Positions 16,031 to 25,720 of a DNA stretch of 64,000 bases are shown in pieces. The stretch spans positions 1-64,000 of the forward strand of contig JAKURD010000002.1 in the NCBI GenBank assembly GCA_022450045.1, read 5' to 3'. The stretch's first letter is position 1. Each line of letters begins with the position of its first letter. The DNA comes from Gracilimonas sp. Lineage in GTDB: Bacteria > Bacteroidota > Rhodothermia > Balneolales > Balneolaceae. A program made the position numbers and the translations under genes. The notes under the pieces are model-generated. The model had not been told where the DNA came from and made no database searches. It worked only from the letters and a program-made list of their open reading frames with translations.

Positions 16031-16300
16031 TTGAAGAAGCATATTTTCATAACCGGCCGGGTTCAGGGTGTGGGTTTCCGCCACTTCACCAGAAAGAACG
16101 CCGAAAACCTGGGGGTAACCGGGTGGGTAAAAAATTTATCGGATGGAAGGGTGGAGGCTGTTTTCCAGGGCAGTGAAGAACAGATCGAAGAACTTATTCA
16201 GCGATGCAAAAAAGGTCCGGTAGCGAGCTATGTGCAAAATATTGAGGTTGAAAAAGATTCAGGAGAAGAAGATTATAAGAATTTTTCTGTAGAGTTTTGA
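16031..16300 (+). CDS. acyP: Acylphosphatase
   Basis: An 89-residue alpha/beta-sandwich enzyme of full length that hydrolyses acyl phosphates such as acetyl phosphate. The catalytic Arg is in GRVQGVGFR (R17) and the catalytic Asn in GWVKN (N35). The start is TTG at 16031, because the conserved KKHIFITGRV begins there and no ATG is available; a weak AGG lies 8 bases upstream. Divergent from oxyR. Confidence 0.92.
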   Translation: MKKHIFITGRVQGVGFRHFTRKNAENLGVTGWVKNLSDGRVEAVFQGSEEQIEELIQRCKKGPVASYVQNIEVEKDSGEEDYKNFSVEF

Positions 16301-16310
16301 TAAAGGAAAA

Positions 16311-16376
16311 GTGAAAAGGCAAAAAGGAAAGGCTGGGTATGTCCGAAATCTTTCACTTTGCCTTTTGCCCTTTCAC
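16311..16376. repeat. Intergenic word-repeat hairpin (GTGAAAAGGCAAAAAGG type)
   Basis: After acyP, GTGAAAAGGCAAAAAGGAAA (16311-16330) is mirrored by CTTTCACTTTGCC and TTTTGCCCTTTCAC (16350-16376). The arms pair imperfectly over about 20 bp. It may terminate acyP transcription, but the 3' side has no T-run. It shares the design of the hairpins at 1768 and 13501. Confidence 0.5.
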
Positions 16377-16473
16377 TCCAAAATGTGGATAAATAGTTAA
16401 CAAATAGCTTCGAATAGAAGAGGCAGGAATAGTATATTGAAACTTTGAAGTTCTACTCCAACGAAGGGATTAC

Positions 16474-19400
16474 ATGTACCTGATTTTTGACACAGAAACC
16501 ACCGGGTTACCTCAAGATTTTTCGGCTCCGATCACCGATCTGGATAACTGGCCGCGTCTTGTTCAGCTTGCATGGCAGCTTCATGACCATACCGGAAAGC
16601 TCATCAACAGCGGGAACTACATTGTGAAGCCGGAAGGATTCACCATTCCTTTCAACTCGGAGAAAATTCACGGAATCTCAACCGAGCGTGCTCAGGAAGA
16701 AGGGGTGGAGCTGGATTTTGTACTCAAAGAATTTTCCAAGGATATCAATAAAGCGTATTTCCTGATCGGGCACAACGTCAGTTTCGATGAGAAAGTTATG
16801 GGGGCGGAATATCTTCGGAAAAAAATCTCGTCTGCCATTCTTGATAAACCCAAGATCGATACCAAGCTCGACGGGACAGATGTAGCCAAGATCGAAGGCG
16901 GTCGCGGCGGAAATTATAAATGGCCTTCTTTAGGTGAATTGCACCACGCCCTTTTTGGTGAAGGTTTTGAAGATGCCCACGATGCCGCAGCCGATGTGGA
17001 AGCAACGGCCCGCATTTTCCTGGAGATGGTTCGGACCGGCGCTACCAAGATCAACTTCCCGATGGATGCCAAACTGTATGAGTCGGCACAAAGCTACATG
17101 AAGCGGGAAGAGTATATTGATCTCGTTTCCCCGTCCAGGTTTAAAACAAAGCAGTCGGAAGAGAAACTGGCAGCTCAAAAAAAAAGTGGAAGCGAAGAAG
17201 AGACAACTGGTAGCGGGCTAATAGAGCAGGCTGCCTTTACGCATCTCCATAATCATTCGAAATTTTCGGTCCTTCAGGCCACCGCAGGTATCAAAGATCT
17301 GGTCAAAAAGGCCAAAAATGAAGGGATGAGCGCAGTTGGACTTGCCGATCTCGGGAATATGTACGGGGCGTTTTCGTTTGCAGCCACGGCTCACGCCGAA
17401 GGAATCAAACCCATCATCGGCTGCGAGTTTTATGTGGTTGAAGATCGAACCGTAAAGAAATTCACCCGGGATAATAAAGACCGCCGCTATCAGATCCCGA
17501 TGTTTGCCAAGAATCAGAATGGGTATAAGAATCTTTCCAAGCTAAGCTCCATCGGTTTTACGGAAGGTTATTATTATAAATATCCCCGAATTGATAAGGA
17601 AGTGATCGCCAAATACTCCGAAGATATAATCTGCCTAAGTGGAGGCGTTAGAGGGTGGCTGGCTGATCTCATACTGAACAAAGGACAGGAATTTGCCGAA
17701 GAAGAACTGCAATGGTGGATGGAAACTTTTGGCGATGATTTCTACCTGGAAGTGCTGAATCATGGCCTGGAAGAAGAGAAGCGCGTAAACGATGTGTTCA
17801 AGTCTTTTTCTAAGAAGTACGGGGTGAAATTAGTGGCGACCAACAATGTTTTTTATCTGGATGAGGAAGATGCTAAAGCTCATGATGCTCTGATCTGTAT
17901 TGATGACGGCGAATTGATGAGCACCCCGAAAGGCAAAGGACGCGATTTCAGGTATGGTTTCCCGAACGATGAATTCTACTTCAAGTCGCAGGATGCGATG
18001 AAGGAGCTCTTCATGGATATGCCTGAGGCTATTGTAAGCACACAGGAAATCGTAGAGAAAATAGAACCCATCAAACTGGAGCGCGAGATACAGCTGCCCA
18101 GATTTGAGCTTCCCGAAGGATTTGAGACCGAACATGAGTACCTGAAACATCTGACTTACGATGGAGCCAAACCCCGCTACAAAGAAATTGATGAAGAGGT
18201 CACCGAACGGATCGAACTCGAGCTTGGGATCATTAGGGAAATGGGTTTTGCAGGATATTTCCTCATCGTTCAGGATTTCATTGCGGCCGCCAGGGATATG
18301 GGTGTTTATGTAGGTCCTGGTCGTGGTTCAGCGGCAGGTTCCGTGGTTGCTTATTGTACCGGGATCACCAACATCGATCCTCTGAAATATGACCTGCTTT
18401 TTGAGCGATTCCTGAATCCCGAACGAGTCTCGATGCCCGATATCGATATTGATTTTGATGATGACGGCCGGCAGCGCGTAATCGAATATGTGGTGAATAA
18501 ATACGGGGTCGATCAGGTGGCGCATATCATCACCTTTGGTTCTATGGCTGCCCGTTCTTCCGTTCGTGATGTGGCACGCGTGCTCGATCTCCCGCTTTCC
18601 GATGCTGACCGCATCGCTAAACTTGTTCCAGAAAGACCCGGAACGACCCTGGATGATGCTTTTTCAGAAGTAAAAGAATTGAAAAATATCCGTAACGGTG
18701 AAGGCCTGGAAGCCGAGACCCTGCGAATGGCACACGTATTAGAAGGCTCGGTTCGGAATACCGGTATTCACGCCGCCGGAGTGATCATAGCCCCGGACAA
18801 ACTTACTGAGTATATCCCGGTAAGTACCGCTAAAGATGCGGATCTCTACGTCACCCAGTTCGATGGTAACGTGATCGAGAATGCAGGCATGCTGAAAATG
18901 GATTTCCTGGGGCTGAAAACCCTCTCCATCCTGAAAACAGCCATCAGTTATGTGAAAGAGAATTTTGGCAAGGAATACAACCTGGATGATATTCCACTGG
19001 ATGATGACAAGACCTACAAACTCTATCAGCAGGGTGGCACGCTGGGGACGTTTCAGTTTGAGAGTGAGGGGATGCGCAAGCACCTTAAGAACCTGAAGCC
19101 AACGGATATCAATGATCTTATTGCCATGAATGCCTTGTACCGTCCGGGACCGATGCAGTTCATTCCGGATTACATCGAGCGTAAACATGGCCACGAAAAA
19201 GTAGAATATGATCATGAAGACCTGATCGAAATTCTGGAGCCGACTTACGGTATCATGATCTATCAGGAGCAGATCATGAAAGTGGCGCAGCGCATGGGCG
19301 GCTATTCACTCGGTGAAGCGGATGTACTGCGCCGGATCATGGGTAAGAAAAAGCCGGAACTGCTCCCCCCGGAAGAAGAGAAATTTGTTAAACAGGCGGT

Positions 19401-20691
19401 TGAGAAGGGTTATGATGAAAAAACGGCCAAGCAAGTTTTCGACAAGATGGCGCTGTTTGCCGGCTACGGGTTTAACAAATCACACTCCGCGGCTTACTCG
19501 GTAGTGGCCTATCATACCATGTATTTCAAAGCCAACTATCCGGCAGAGTACATGGCAGCGGTGATGACGCATAATATGAGCGACATCAAGAAAGTGGCAT
19601 CGTTTATAGAAGAATGTCAACGGATGGGGATCGCAGTTGATCCGCCGAACATCAACACCGCCCGCGGAAAATTCCGGGCAAAGGATGGCCGGGTTCAATA
19701 CGGAATGTCGGCTATAAAAGGGGTGGGTTCATCCGCTATTCAGCACATTGTGGAAGAGCGCGAAGAGAATGGAGATTTTACCTCCATCTTTGATTTTACA
19801 ACCCGTGTGGATCTGCGTGTTTGTAACCGAAAAACGCTGGAAAGCCTCATCATTGCCGGCGCTTTTGATACGTTGAATGATAATCGGGCTCAATTACATG
19901 ATTCACTGGAGGATATTCTTTCTTATGCTGTTCGCAAGCAGGAGGAGATCAGACTAAATCAGGGCAATTTATTTGGGGGAGACGGCGGCGGAACTGGTTC
20001 TCAGGAACCAAAATTACGCGAAGTTCCTCGCTGGACTCAAATTGAGCGGCTCAATAAAGAAAGAGAGCTCATTGGGTTTTATTTGAGCGGACATCCATTA
20101 AGCCGATTCAAAGAAGAGATCCGGTTGTTCGGGAAACAGAATTTGAGTGATGATGTATTTGGCAGAATGTCGGATCGTAACAATATTAGGTTTATCGCTA
20201 TCATCACCGGTATAAAAAGGGTGACCGACAAAAAAGGCCGGCCGTTTGCATTCCTGCAGGTAGAAGACCTGAATAACTCTACGGAAGTGATCGCGTTCAG
20301 TAAAACGTATGATCAATACATGGGGCTGCTTCAAACCGATAATGTGCTTTTTATTGACGGAGTGGTGGATACGAGAGGCGGTCAGCCCAAAGTGATCGCC
20401 AATACTTTTGAGCGGGTTGAAAATCTGCGTGAAAAGTTTCAGGAACAACTGAATTTAAAGATCGACCTGAGAACTTCCGATTTAGATAAAAATGATCTAA
20501 AGCAGGTGGAAACCTTATTTTCACTGAACAAAGGAACTACAACCGTTCGGTTCTGCATCCACAGTCAGGAGGCAAACGCTCCGATCAGAATGAATGTGCG
20601 GAATTTTGTAGTTGAGCCGAATGATGAACTGTTGCGGGGTTTGCGCACGGTGTTGGGAGAAGAATCGGTGCAGCTTGAGCATGGGAATTAG
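16474..20691 (+). CDS. dnaE: DNA polymerase III alpha subunit with fused N-terminal DnaQ-like exonuclease
   Basis: A 1405-residue replicative polymerase, longer than a typical DnaE (about 1160). Residues 1-185 form a DEDDh exonuclease: FDTETTG (D6, E8), HNVSFDE (D105) and HDAAAD (H169, D174). A PHP domain follows (HLHNHS at 257-262) but carries Leu at 293 (GLADLGNMYG) and Gln at 340, where active PHP domains have His. The polymerase palm holds PDIDIDF (D656, D658). QGNLF at 1163-1167 fits the QxxLF beta-clamp motif, and an OB fold follows. Proofreading is therefore probably supplied in cis by the fused domain while the PHP site has decayed. The gene is monocistronic. Confidence 0.93.
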   Translation: MYLIFDTETTGLPQDFSAPITDLDNWPRLVQLAWQLHDHTGKLINSGNYIVKPEGFTIPFNSEKIHGISTERAQEEGVELDFVLKEFSKDINKAYFLIGHNVSFDEKVMGAEYLRKKISSAILDKPKIDTKLDGTDVAKIEGGRGGNYKWPSLGELHHALFGEGFEDAHDAAADVEATARIFLEMVRTGATKINFPMDAKLYESAQSYMKREEYIDLVSPSRFKTKQSEEKLAAQKKSGSEEETTGSGLIEQAAFTHLHNHSKFSVLQATAGIKDLVKKAKNEGMSAVGLADLGNMYGAFSFAATAHAEGIKPIIGCEFYVVEDRTVKKFTRDNKDRRYQIPMFAKNQNGYKNLSKLSSIGFTEGYYYKYPRIDKEVIAKYSEDIICLSGGVRGWLADLILNKGQEFAEEELQWWMETFGDDFYLEVLNHGLEEEKRVNDVFKSFSKKYGVKLVATNNVFYLDEEDAKAHDALICIDDGELMSTPKGKGRDFRYGFPNDEFYFKSQDAMKELFMDMPEAIVSTQEIVEKIEPIKLEREIQLPRFELPEGFETEHEYLKHLTYDGAKPRYKEIDEEVTERIELELGIIREMGFAGYFLIVQDFIAAARDMGVYVGPGRGSAAGSVVAYCTGITNIDPLKYDLLFERFLNPERVSMPDIDIDFDDDGRQRVIEYVVNKYGVDQVAHIITFGSMAARSSVRDVARVLDLPLSDADRIAKLVPERPGTTLDDAFSEVKELKNIRNGEGLEAETLRMAHVLEGSVRNTGIHAAGVIIAPDKLTEYIPVSTAKDADLYVTQFDGNVIENAGMLKMDFLGLKTLSILKTAISYVKENFGKEYNLDDIPLDDDKTYKLYQQGGTLGTFQFESEGMRKHLKNLKPTDINDLIAMNALYRPGPMQFIPDYIERKHGHEKVEYDHEDLIEILEPTYGIMIYQEQIMKVAQRMGGYSLGEADVLRRIMGKKKPELLPPEEEKFVKQAVEKGYDEKTAKQVFDKMALFAGYGFNKSHSAAYSVVAYHTMYFKANYPAEYMAAVMTHNMSDIKKVASFIEECQRMGIAVDPPNINTARGKFRAKDGRVQYGMSAIKGVGSSAIQHIVEEREENGDFTSIFDFTTRVDLRVCNRKTLESLIIAGAFDTLNDNRAQLHDSLEDILSYAVRKQEEIRLNQGNLFGGDGGGTGSQEPKLREVPRWTQIERLNKERELIGFYLSGHPLSRFKEEIRLFGKQNLSDDVFGRMSDRNNIRFIAIITGIKRVTDKKGRPFAFLQVEDLNNSTEVIAFSKTYDQYMGLLQTDNVLFIDGVVDTRGGQPKVIANTFERVENLREKFQEQLNLKIDLRTSDLDKNDLKQVETLFSLNKGTTTVRFCIHSQEANAPIRMNVRNFVVEPNDELLRGLRTVLGEESVQLEHGN

Positions 20692-20899
20692 GGAATGCTT
20701 TAAAATGCTAAATTTTGGATCTTGAATGTTAAATTAAAGCTTGTCCCTTGATAAGAATGCACCAAAGTTCTGCTAATTGCTAACTTATCACTGCATACTA
20801 TAACCCCGATAACTCAAAAGAATGTGTAATGTTGAATGAATTATCCCGATATTTGTTCAAGATTAAAGAAAAATCTAATAAATATAACTTAAGAGCATT

Positions 20900-21226
20900 A
20901 TGTCAAAACCAATTGAATTTACCGACAACAACTTTGACACTGAAGTATTGAAATCTGACAAACCGGTCTTAGTTGACTTTTGGGCAGAATGGTGCGGCCC
21001 CTGCCGAATGATCGGGCCGATCGTGGAAGAATTAGCCGGCGAATACGAAGGTAAAGCCAAGATCGGAAAAGTTGATGTGGACAGTAACCCTGAAGTTTCT
21101 GTGAAATATGGAATTCGCAGTATTCCTTCACTGCTTATTTTTAAAGATGGTGAAGTTGTAGATCAGATCGTGGGTGCAGTTCCGAAATCTCAGCTGGCAA
21201 AACAACTGGAAGCACAAGTAGCCTGA
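20900..21226 (+). CDS. trxA: Thioredoxin
   Basis: A 108-residue classical thioredoxin that reduces protein disulfides. The active site is WCGPC (C32, C35), preceded by LVDFWAE, with the cis-Pro loop at [12 protein letters not shown]. No signal peptide is present, so it is cytoplasmic. It has its own strong downstream terminator and is probably monocistronic. Confidence 0.95.
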   Translation: MSKPIEFTDNNFDTEVLKSDKPVLVDFWAEWCGPCRMIGPIVEELAGEYEGKAKIGKVDVDSNPEVSVKYGIRSIPSLLIFKDGEVVDQIVGAVPKSQLAKQLEAQVA

Positions 21227-21247
21227 TAACGGCTTTTTCAAGACTTT

Positions 21248-21281
21248 TAAAAGCGATGTGGCTAACTGCATCGCTTTTTTT
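21248..21281 (+). terminator. Rho-independent terminator after trxA
   Basis: AAAGCGATG (21250-21258) pairs with CATCGCTTT (21269-21277) around a 10-nt loop and runs into TTTTTTT. It is 22 bp after the trxA stop. Confidence 0.85.
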
Positions 21282-21409
21282 ATGTAATTTTTTACAAGCC
21301 TTTTCAAGACTGAGAATGCTTAATCCGTGTTTGTGGTTATCTTATATAGTTATTCAAAAACATAATGCGTTTAGCGGTTGAAATATAAACTGAAAACCTT
21401 TAACGATCG

Positions 21410-21473
21410 TTGACCGAGGACGGCAGACCACTATCTTAACTGAGGATAGATAAAAACAATGGTCCCCGGTCAA
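21410..21473. promoter_or_regulatory. 64-nt nested hairpin upstream of the second RND operon
   Basis: The outer stem TTGACCGAGGAC (21410-21421) pairs with GTCCCCGGTCAA (21462-21473) with one mismatch in 12. Inside, CTATC (21431-21435) pairs with GATAG (21445-21449). It ends 60 bp before the adaptor start, in a gap with no regulator gene. It could be a leader RNA structure or a DNA operator. The rest of the 307-bp gap (trxA terminator to 21533) shows no gene. Confidence 0.45.
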
Positions 21474-21533
21474 ATATAGATTTACAGACCTATTTTTAAC
21501 TGGCAAACAAGGTCAAAAACATAGCAAAAATAA

Positions 21534-22613
21534 ATGAAGCGATTATTTATCATCATTGGAGTCTTGGTAGTATTGGGTCTTCTGGCGATCCCTAAAATCC
21601 TTAGTTCAGGTGGGGAATCAACTGATCAGAGTCAGTCTAATTCTGGTAATGACCCGCTTTCAGTGAATGTGCATTTGGTAGAACCCGAGGTTTTTGAGAA
21701 TAAGATATTTACAACGGGCACACTGCTTGCCAATGAGTCTGTAGATCTGAGAAGTGAGATCTCAGGTAAGATCGTGGAATTAAGTCTTGAAGAAGGCCGG
21801 GAAGTGAAAGAAGGTGAGGTACTGATAAAGATCAACGACCGCGAGCTTCAGGCGCAACTTAAGCAGGCTGAATTCAGGATCAATCTGGCGGAGGTACGGG
21901 AACAGCGCCAAAAGCAATTGCTGGAAAGGGGCGGTATTAGTCAGGAAGATTATGACGCTACATTAAACGAATTAAATGTTCTCAGAGCCGAAGCGGATCT
22001 TATTAAAGCCCAGATCGAAAAAACAGAGATACTGGCTCCTTTTGATGGGATTGTCGGGCTCAGGTACGTAAGCAATGGAAGCTATATTTCCCCAACTTCT
22101 GAGATCGCTAACCTTCAATCCATCAACCCGATCAAAATAGAATTCTCAGTTCCCGAACGGTATGCGGGTGAGGTTGAAAACGGAGATCGTGTGATCTTTA
22201 ATGTACAGGGACAAGAAGATGATTTTGAAGCATCCATATACGCTATTGAACCACGTATTGAAACTCAAACCAGAACGCTGCGCATCCGTGCTTTGGCAGA
22301 TAATATAGATGGGAAATTGTTGCCCGGTGCTTTTGCGAACCTGGAATTGATTCTTGAAGAAATTGAGAATGCCCTTATGATCCCAACCATATCGGTAATT
22401 CCGGAACTGAATGGACAAAAAGTGTTTCTACTTAAAGGCGGTAAAGTTGAAGAACAGCAAGTATCGACCGGAATACGAACAGCCAGTCATGTGCAGATCA
22501 CAGAAGGACTTGCTCCCGGAGATACCGTGCTCACCACCGGTTTGCTGCAGGTACGGGTAGGCTCGGAGGTAAAGGTTGATGAAATTAATACCTATGAAGG
22601 AGAGGAATCATGA
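21534..22613 (+). CDS. RND efflux periplasmic adaptor (HlyD/MFP family)
   Basis: A 359-residue adaptor, first gene of a three-gene efflux operon. It has an N-terminal membrane anchor (LFIIIGVLVVLGLLAIPKIL) without a lipobox, unlike the adaptor at 10034. The lipoyl half-motifs LRSEISGKIVELSLEEGREV and EILAPFDGIVGLRYVSNGSY flank a short alpha-hairpin (about residues 105-160). A beta-barrel and membrane-proximal domain follow (AIEPRIETQTRTLRIRA). The stop overlaps the permease start as ATGA, so translation is probably coupled. Confidence 0.92.
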   Translation: MKRLFIIIGVLVVLGLLAIPKILSSGGESTDQSQSNSGNDPLSVNVHLVEPEVFENKIFTTGTLLANESVDLRSEISGKIVELSLEEGREVKEGEVLIKINDRELQAQLKQAEFRINLAEVREQRQKQLLERGGISQEDYDATLNELNVLRAEADLIKAQIEKTEILAPFDGIVGLRYVSNGSYISPTSEIANLQSINPIKIEFSVPERYAGEVENGDRVIFNVQGQEDDFEASIYAIEPRIETQTRTLRIRALADNIDGKLLPGAFANLELILEEIENALMIPTISVIPELNGQKVFLLKGGKVEEQQVSTGIRTASHVQITEGLAPGDTVLTTGLLQVRVGSEVKVDEINTYEGEES

Positions 22614-25600
22614 GTATATCGTCACTGAGTATCCGCCGCCCGGTTTTAGCAACCGTAATGTCGTTGGTCATACTGATCCTTGGGATCGTGGCCTTCACCT
22701 TTCTCGGAATTCGGGAATATCCGGCCACCGAGCCGCCCATAGTAACGGTAAGTACTTCTTATACCGGGGCTAATGCTGATGTGATCGAATCACAAATTAC
22801 CGAACCTTTGGAAGAGGAAATCAACGGCATCGCAGGTATTCGTACCATGACCTCTACCAGCCGTGAAGGAAGAAGCACGATCACGGTAGAATTTGAGCTG
22901 GAAATTGATCTGAATGATGCGGCCAATGATGTTCAATCACGTGTTTCAAGAGCTGTTCGAAATTTACCGCCCGATGCTGATCCACCGGTAGTATCCAAAG
23001 CCGATGCCGATGCAAGTCCCATTGTATTCTTAAATGTACGGAGTGATAAAAGAAACCTGCTGGATCTGTCTGATGTAGCTTTCAACGATTTTAAAGAACG
23101 TGTACAGACCATACCCGGAGTAAGTAGTGTACAGATCTGGGGTGAGAAAGAATATTCCATGCGTTTATGGATGGATCCGCTGCGTTTGGCGGCATATCGT
23201 CTTACTCCTCTTGATGTTCAGCAAGCCCTGCAGCGAGAAAATGTGGAACTTCCCTCAGGGCGTATTGAAGGAGATATGACCGAGTTGACGGTTCGTACTC
23301 AAGGACGATTATATGAGCCTGAAGAATTCAATAATTTGATCATTAGTGAAGATGACGGAAACGTGATCCGCTTCAGGGATATTGGAAGGGCCGAGCTTGG
23401 TGCCGCAAATGAACGCACGATCCTGAAAAGAAATGGCGTGCCTATGGTGGGTGTGGTAATTGTGCCCCAACCCGGCGCCAATCAGATCGAGATCGCGGAT
23501 GAATTTTACAACCGGGTTGAGCAGATCAAAAAAGATCTTCCTGAGGATATACAAACCGCCGTTGGTTTTGATACTACTGAATATGTTCGAGCTTCTATCA
23601 GCGAGGTCCAGCAAACTATTTTCCTGGCTCTTTCTTTAGTAGTACTTATTATTTTCTTATTTCTGAGAGATATCCGTACAACTATTATTCCTATTATTGT
23701 GATACCCATTGCATTGATTGGAGCTTTCTTTGTGATGTATATAGCCGGCTTCTCTATCAACGTGCTAACATTGCTTGCCATTGTACTTGCCATTGGCTTG
23801 GTAGTGGATGATGCTATTGTGGTACTGGAGAACATCTATGCCAAGATTGAGTCGGGTATGAATGTGATAGAGGCAGGAATTTTAGGCTCACGGGAAATTT
23901 TCTTTGCCGTTGTGGCTACTTCACTGGCGCTGGTTTCCGTTTTCACACCACTCTTATTTTTAGGTGGATTGACCGGAAGGTTGTTTCTTGAATTTGGGGT
24001 TGTGATGGCAGGAGCAATTATTATCTCATCCTTCGTTGCGCTTACACTTATTCCAATGCTATCCACTAAGATCCTAAAATCGGATTCCAAGCATAGCTGG
24101 TTTTATAAAAAAACGGAGCCTTTCTTCGTGATGCTTAATAAAAAATACAAGAATAGCCTGGAAACCTTTATGGGCAATAAATGGATGGCATGGGTGATCA
24201 CCGTTATTTGTGTGGGTGGAATATGGCTGCTGTACTCAGGTTTACAACAGGAACTGGCGCCTCTTGAAGACCGGGGAAGACTCATCGTAAGTTCAACAGC
24301 ACCGGAAGGAGCCACCTTTGAGTATATGGACCAGTATATGGATCAGCTCACAAATTTCCTTCTTGATGAAGTACCCGAGATCGAAGGCCTGATAACGGTT
24401 ACTTCTCCCGGATTTGGCGCAGCGAGTTCAGTGAATTCAGGCTTCGGGCGAATTATTTTGTCGGATGCTGATGAAAGGGAACGTTCTCAGCAGGAGATCT
24501 ATAACGATCTCTCCACGAAGATACAGGACCTAAGCGGTGCTCGAACATTTATTGCTCAGGAACAGAGTATTGGAGGAGGAAGAGGAGGGCAGCCTGTACA
24601 ATATGTGCTTCAGGCCAATACGAATGATGAGCTGAAAGAAGTGATACCTGATTTTCTGGAGCAAGCCAGACAAGATCCCAATTTTGCTTTTGTGGATGTG
24701 GACCTGAAATTCAACAAGCCTGAAGTTGAGATCAAAATAGATCGTGATCGGGCTCAAAACCTTGGTGTTTCAACCCGTGATATTGCGGAGACTTTGCAAC
24801 TTGCCTACAGTGGGCAGCGTTTTGGATTTTTCTTAAGGCAAGGGAAGCAGTATCAGGTAATAGGGCAGATGTCCCGAGAGGATAGAAATGCGCCGATAGA
24901 TCTGAAAAGTTTATACGTCCGGAATAATGAAGGCCAGATCATACAGTTGGACAACCTGGTGACGCTTACTGAACAGAGCAGCCCGCCGCAATTGTACCGA
25001 TTTAACCGTTATGCTTCAGCCACGGTATCAGCGAGTTTGGCCCCCGGAAGAACCATCGGTGACGGTATTGAAGCGATGGATGCCATTGCAGCTGATGTTC
25101 TCGATGACTCTTACACCACTTCATTATCAGGCCCTTCAAGAGATTTTGTGGAGAGTTCTTCCAGTTTGATCTACGTATTTTTACTGGCTCTTCTTTTAGT
25201 CTATTTGGTTCTTGCGGCGCAGTTCGAAAGCTTCAGAGACCCGCTGGTGATCATGTTTACCGTACCACTTGCTTTAACAGGGGCACTGCTGACTCTCTGG
25301 TATTTCAATCAAACGCTCAACATCTTCAGCCAGATCGGTATGGTGATGCTGATCGGTTTGGTAACCAAGAATGGGATTCTGATCGTAGAGTTTGCCAACC
25401 AAAGACAGATCCAGGGACTTTCAAATCTGGAAGCGATCAAAGATGCAGCTGTCGCCCGTTTCCGCCCAATCCTAATGACCAGTTTTTCTACGGTCTTGGG
25501 AATCCTGCCGATCGCTCTTGCATTGGGAGCCGGCGCTGAAAGCCGCAAATCAATGGGTATTGCCATCATCGGTGGGTTGATATTCGCCAGTATCTTAACA

Positions 25601-25720
25601 CTCTATGTGATTCCGGCGCTGTATAATTACCTATCGGCCGAACGTTCTGAAAAAGGAGCTATAGATGAAGAAACGTTCCGTAAATACGAGAATTTAGAAA
25701 CCATGGAAGTCAATGCTTAG
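22610..25720 (+). CDS. RND efflux pump permease (AcrB/HAE-type)
   Basis: A 1036-residue inner-membrane proton antiporter with 12 helices. It begins SLSIRRPVLATVMSLVI. It keeps the AcrB-type proton relay: VVDDAIVVLENI in helix 4 has the Asp pair, and LVTKNGILIVEF in helix 10 has the Lys. This contrasts with the VDN/VNN pump at 6916-10023, so the two pumps belong to different subgroups. It overlaps its adaptor by 4 bp and the TolC gene by 8 bp. Substrates cannot be read from sequence. Confidence 0.94.
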   Translation: MSISSLSIRRPVLATVMSLVILILGIVAFTFLGIREYPATEPPIVTVSTSYTGANADVIESQITEPLEEEINGIAGIRTMTSTSREGRSTITVEFELEIDLNDAANDVQSRVSRAVRNLPPDADPPVVSKADADASPIVFLNVRSDKRNLLDLSDVAFNDFKERVQTIPGVSSVQIWGEKEYSMRLWMDPLRLAAYRLTPLDVQQALQRENVELPSGRIEGDMTELTVRTQGRLYEPEEFNNLIISEDDGNVIRFRDIGRAELGAANERTILKRNGVPMVGVVIVPQPGANQIEIADEFYNRVEQIKKDLPEDIQTAVGFDTTEYVRASISEVQQTIFLALSLVVLIIFLFLRDIRTTIIPIIVIPIALIGAFFVMYIAGFSINVLTLLAIVLAIGLVVDDAIVVLENIYAKIESGMNVIEAGILGSREIFFAVVATSLALVSVFTPLLFLGGLTGRLFLEFGVVMAGAIIISSFVALTLIPMLSTKILKSDSKHSWFYKKTEPFFVMLNKKYKNSLETFMGNKWMAWVITVICVGGIWLLYSGLQQELAPLEDRGRLIVSSTAPEGATFEYMDQYMDQLTNFLLDEVPEIEGLITVTSPGFGAASSVNSGFGRIILSDADERERSQQEIYNDLSTKIQDLSGARTFIAQEQSIGGGRGGQPVQYVLQANTNDELKEVIPDFLEQARQDPNFAFVDVDLKFNKPEVEIKIDRDRAQNLGVSTRDIAETLQLAYSGQRFGFFLRQGKQYQVIGQMSREDRNAPIDLKSLYVRNNEGQIIQLDNLVTLTEQSSPPQLYRFNRYASATVSASLAPGRTIGDGIEAMDAIAADVLDDSYTTSLSGPSRDFVESSSSLIYVFLLALLLVYLVLAAQFESFRDPLVIMFTVPLALTGALLTLWYFNQTLNIFSQIGMVMLIGLVTKNGILIVEFANQRQIQGLSNLEAIKDAAVARFRPILMTSFSTVLGILPIALALGAGAESRKSMGIAIIGGLIFASILTLYVIPALYNYLSAERSEKGAIDEETFRKYENLETMEVNA

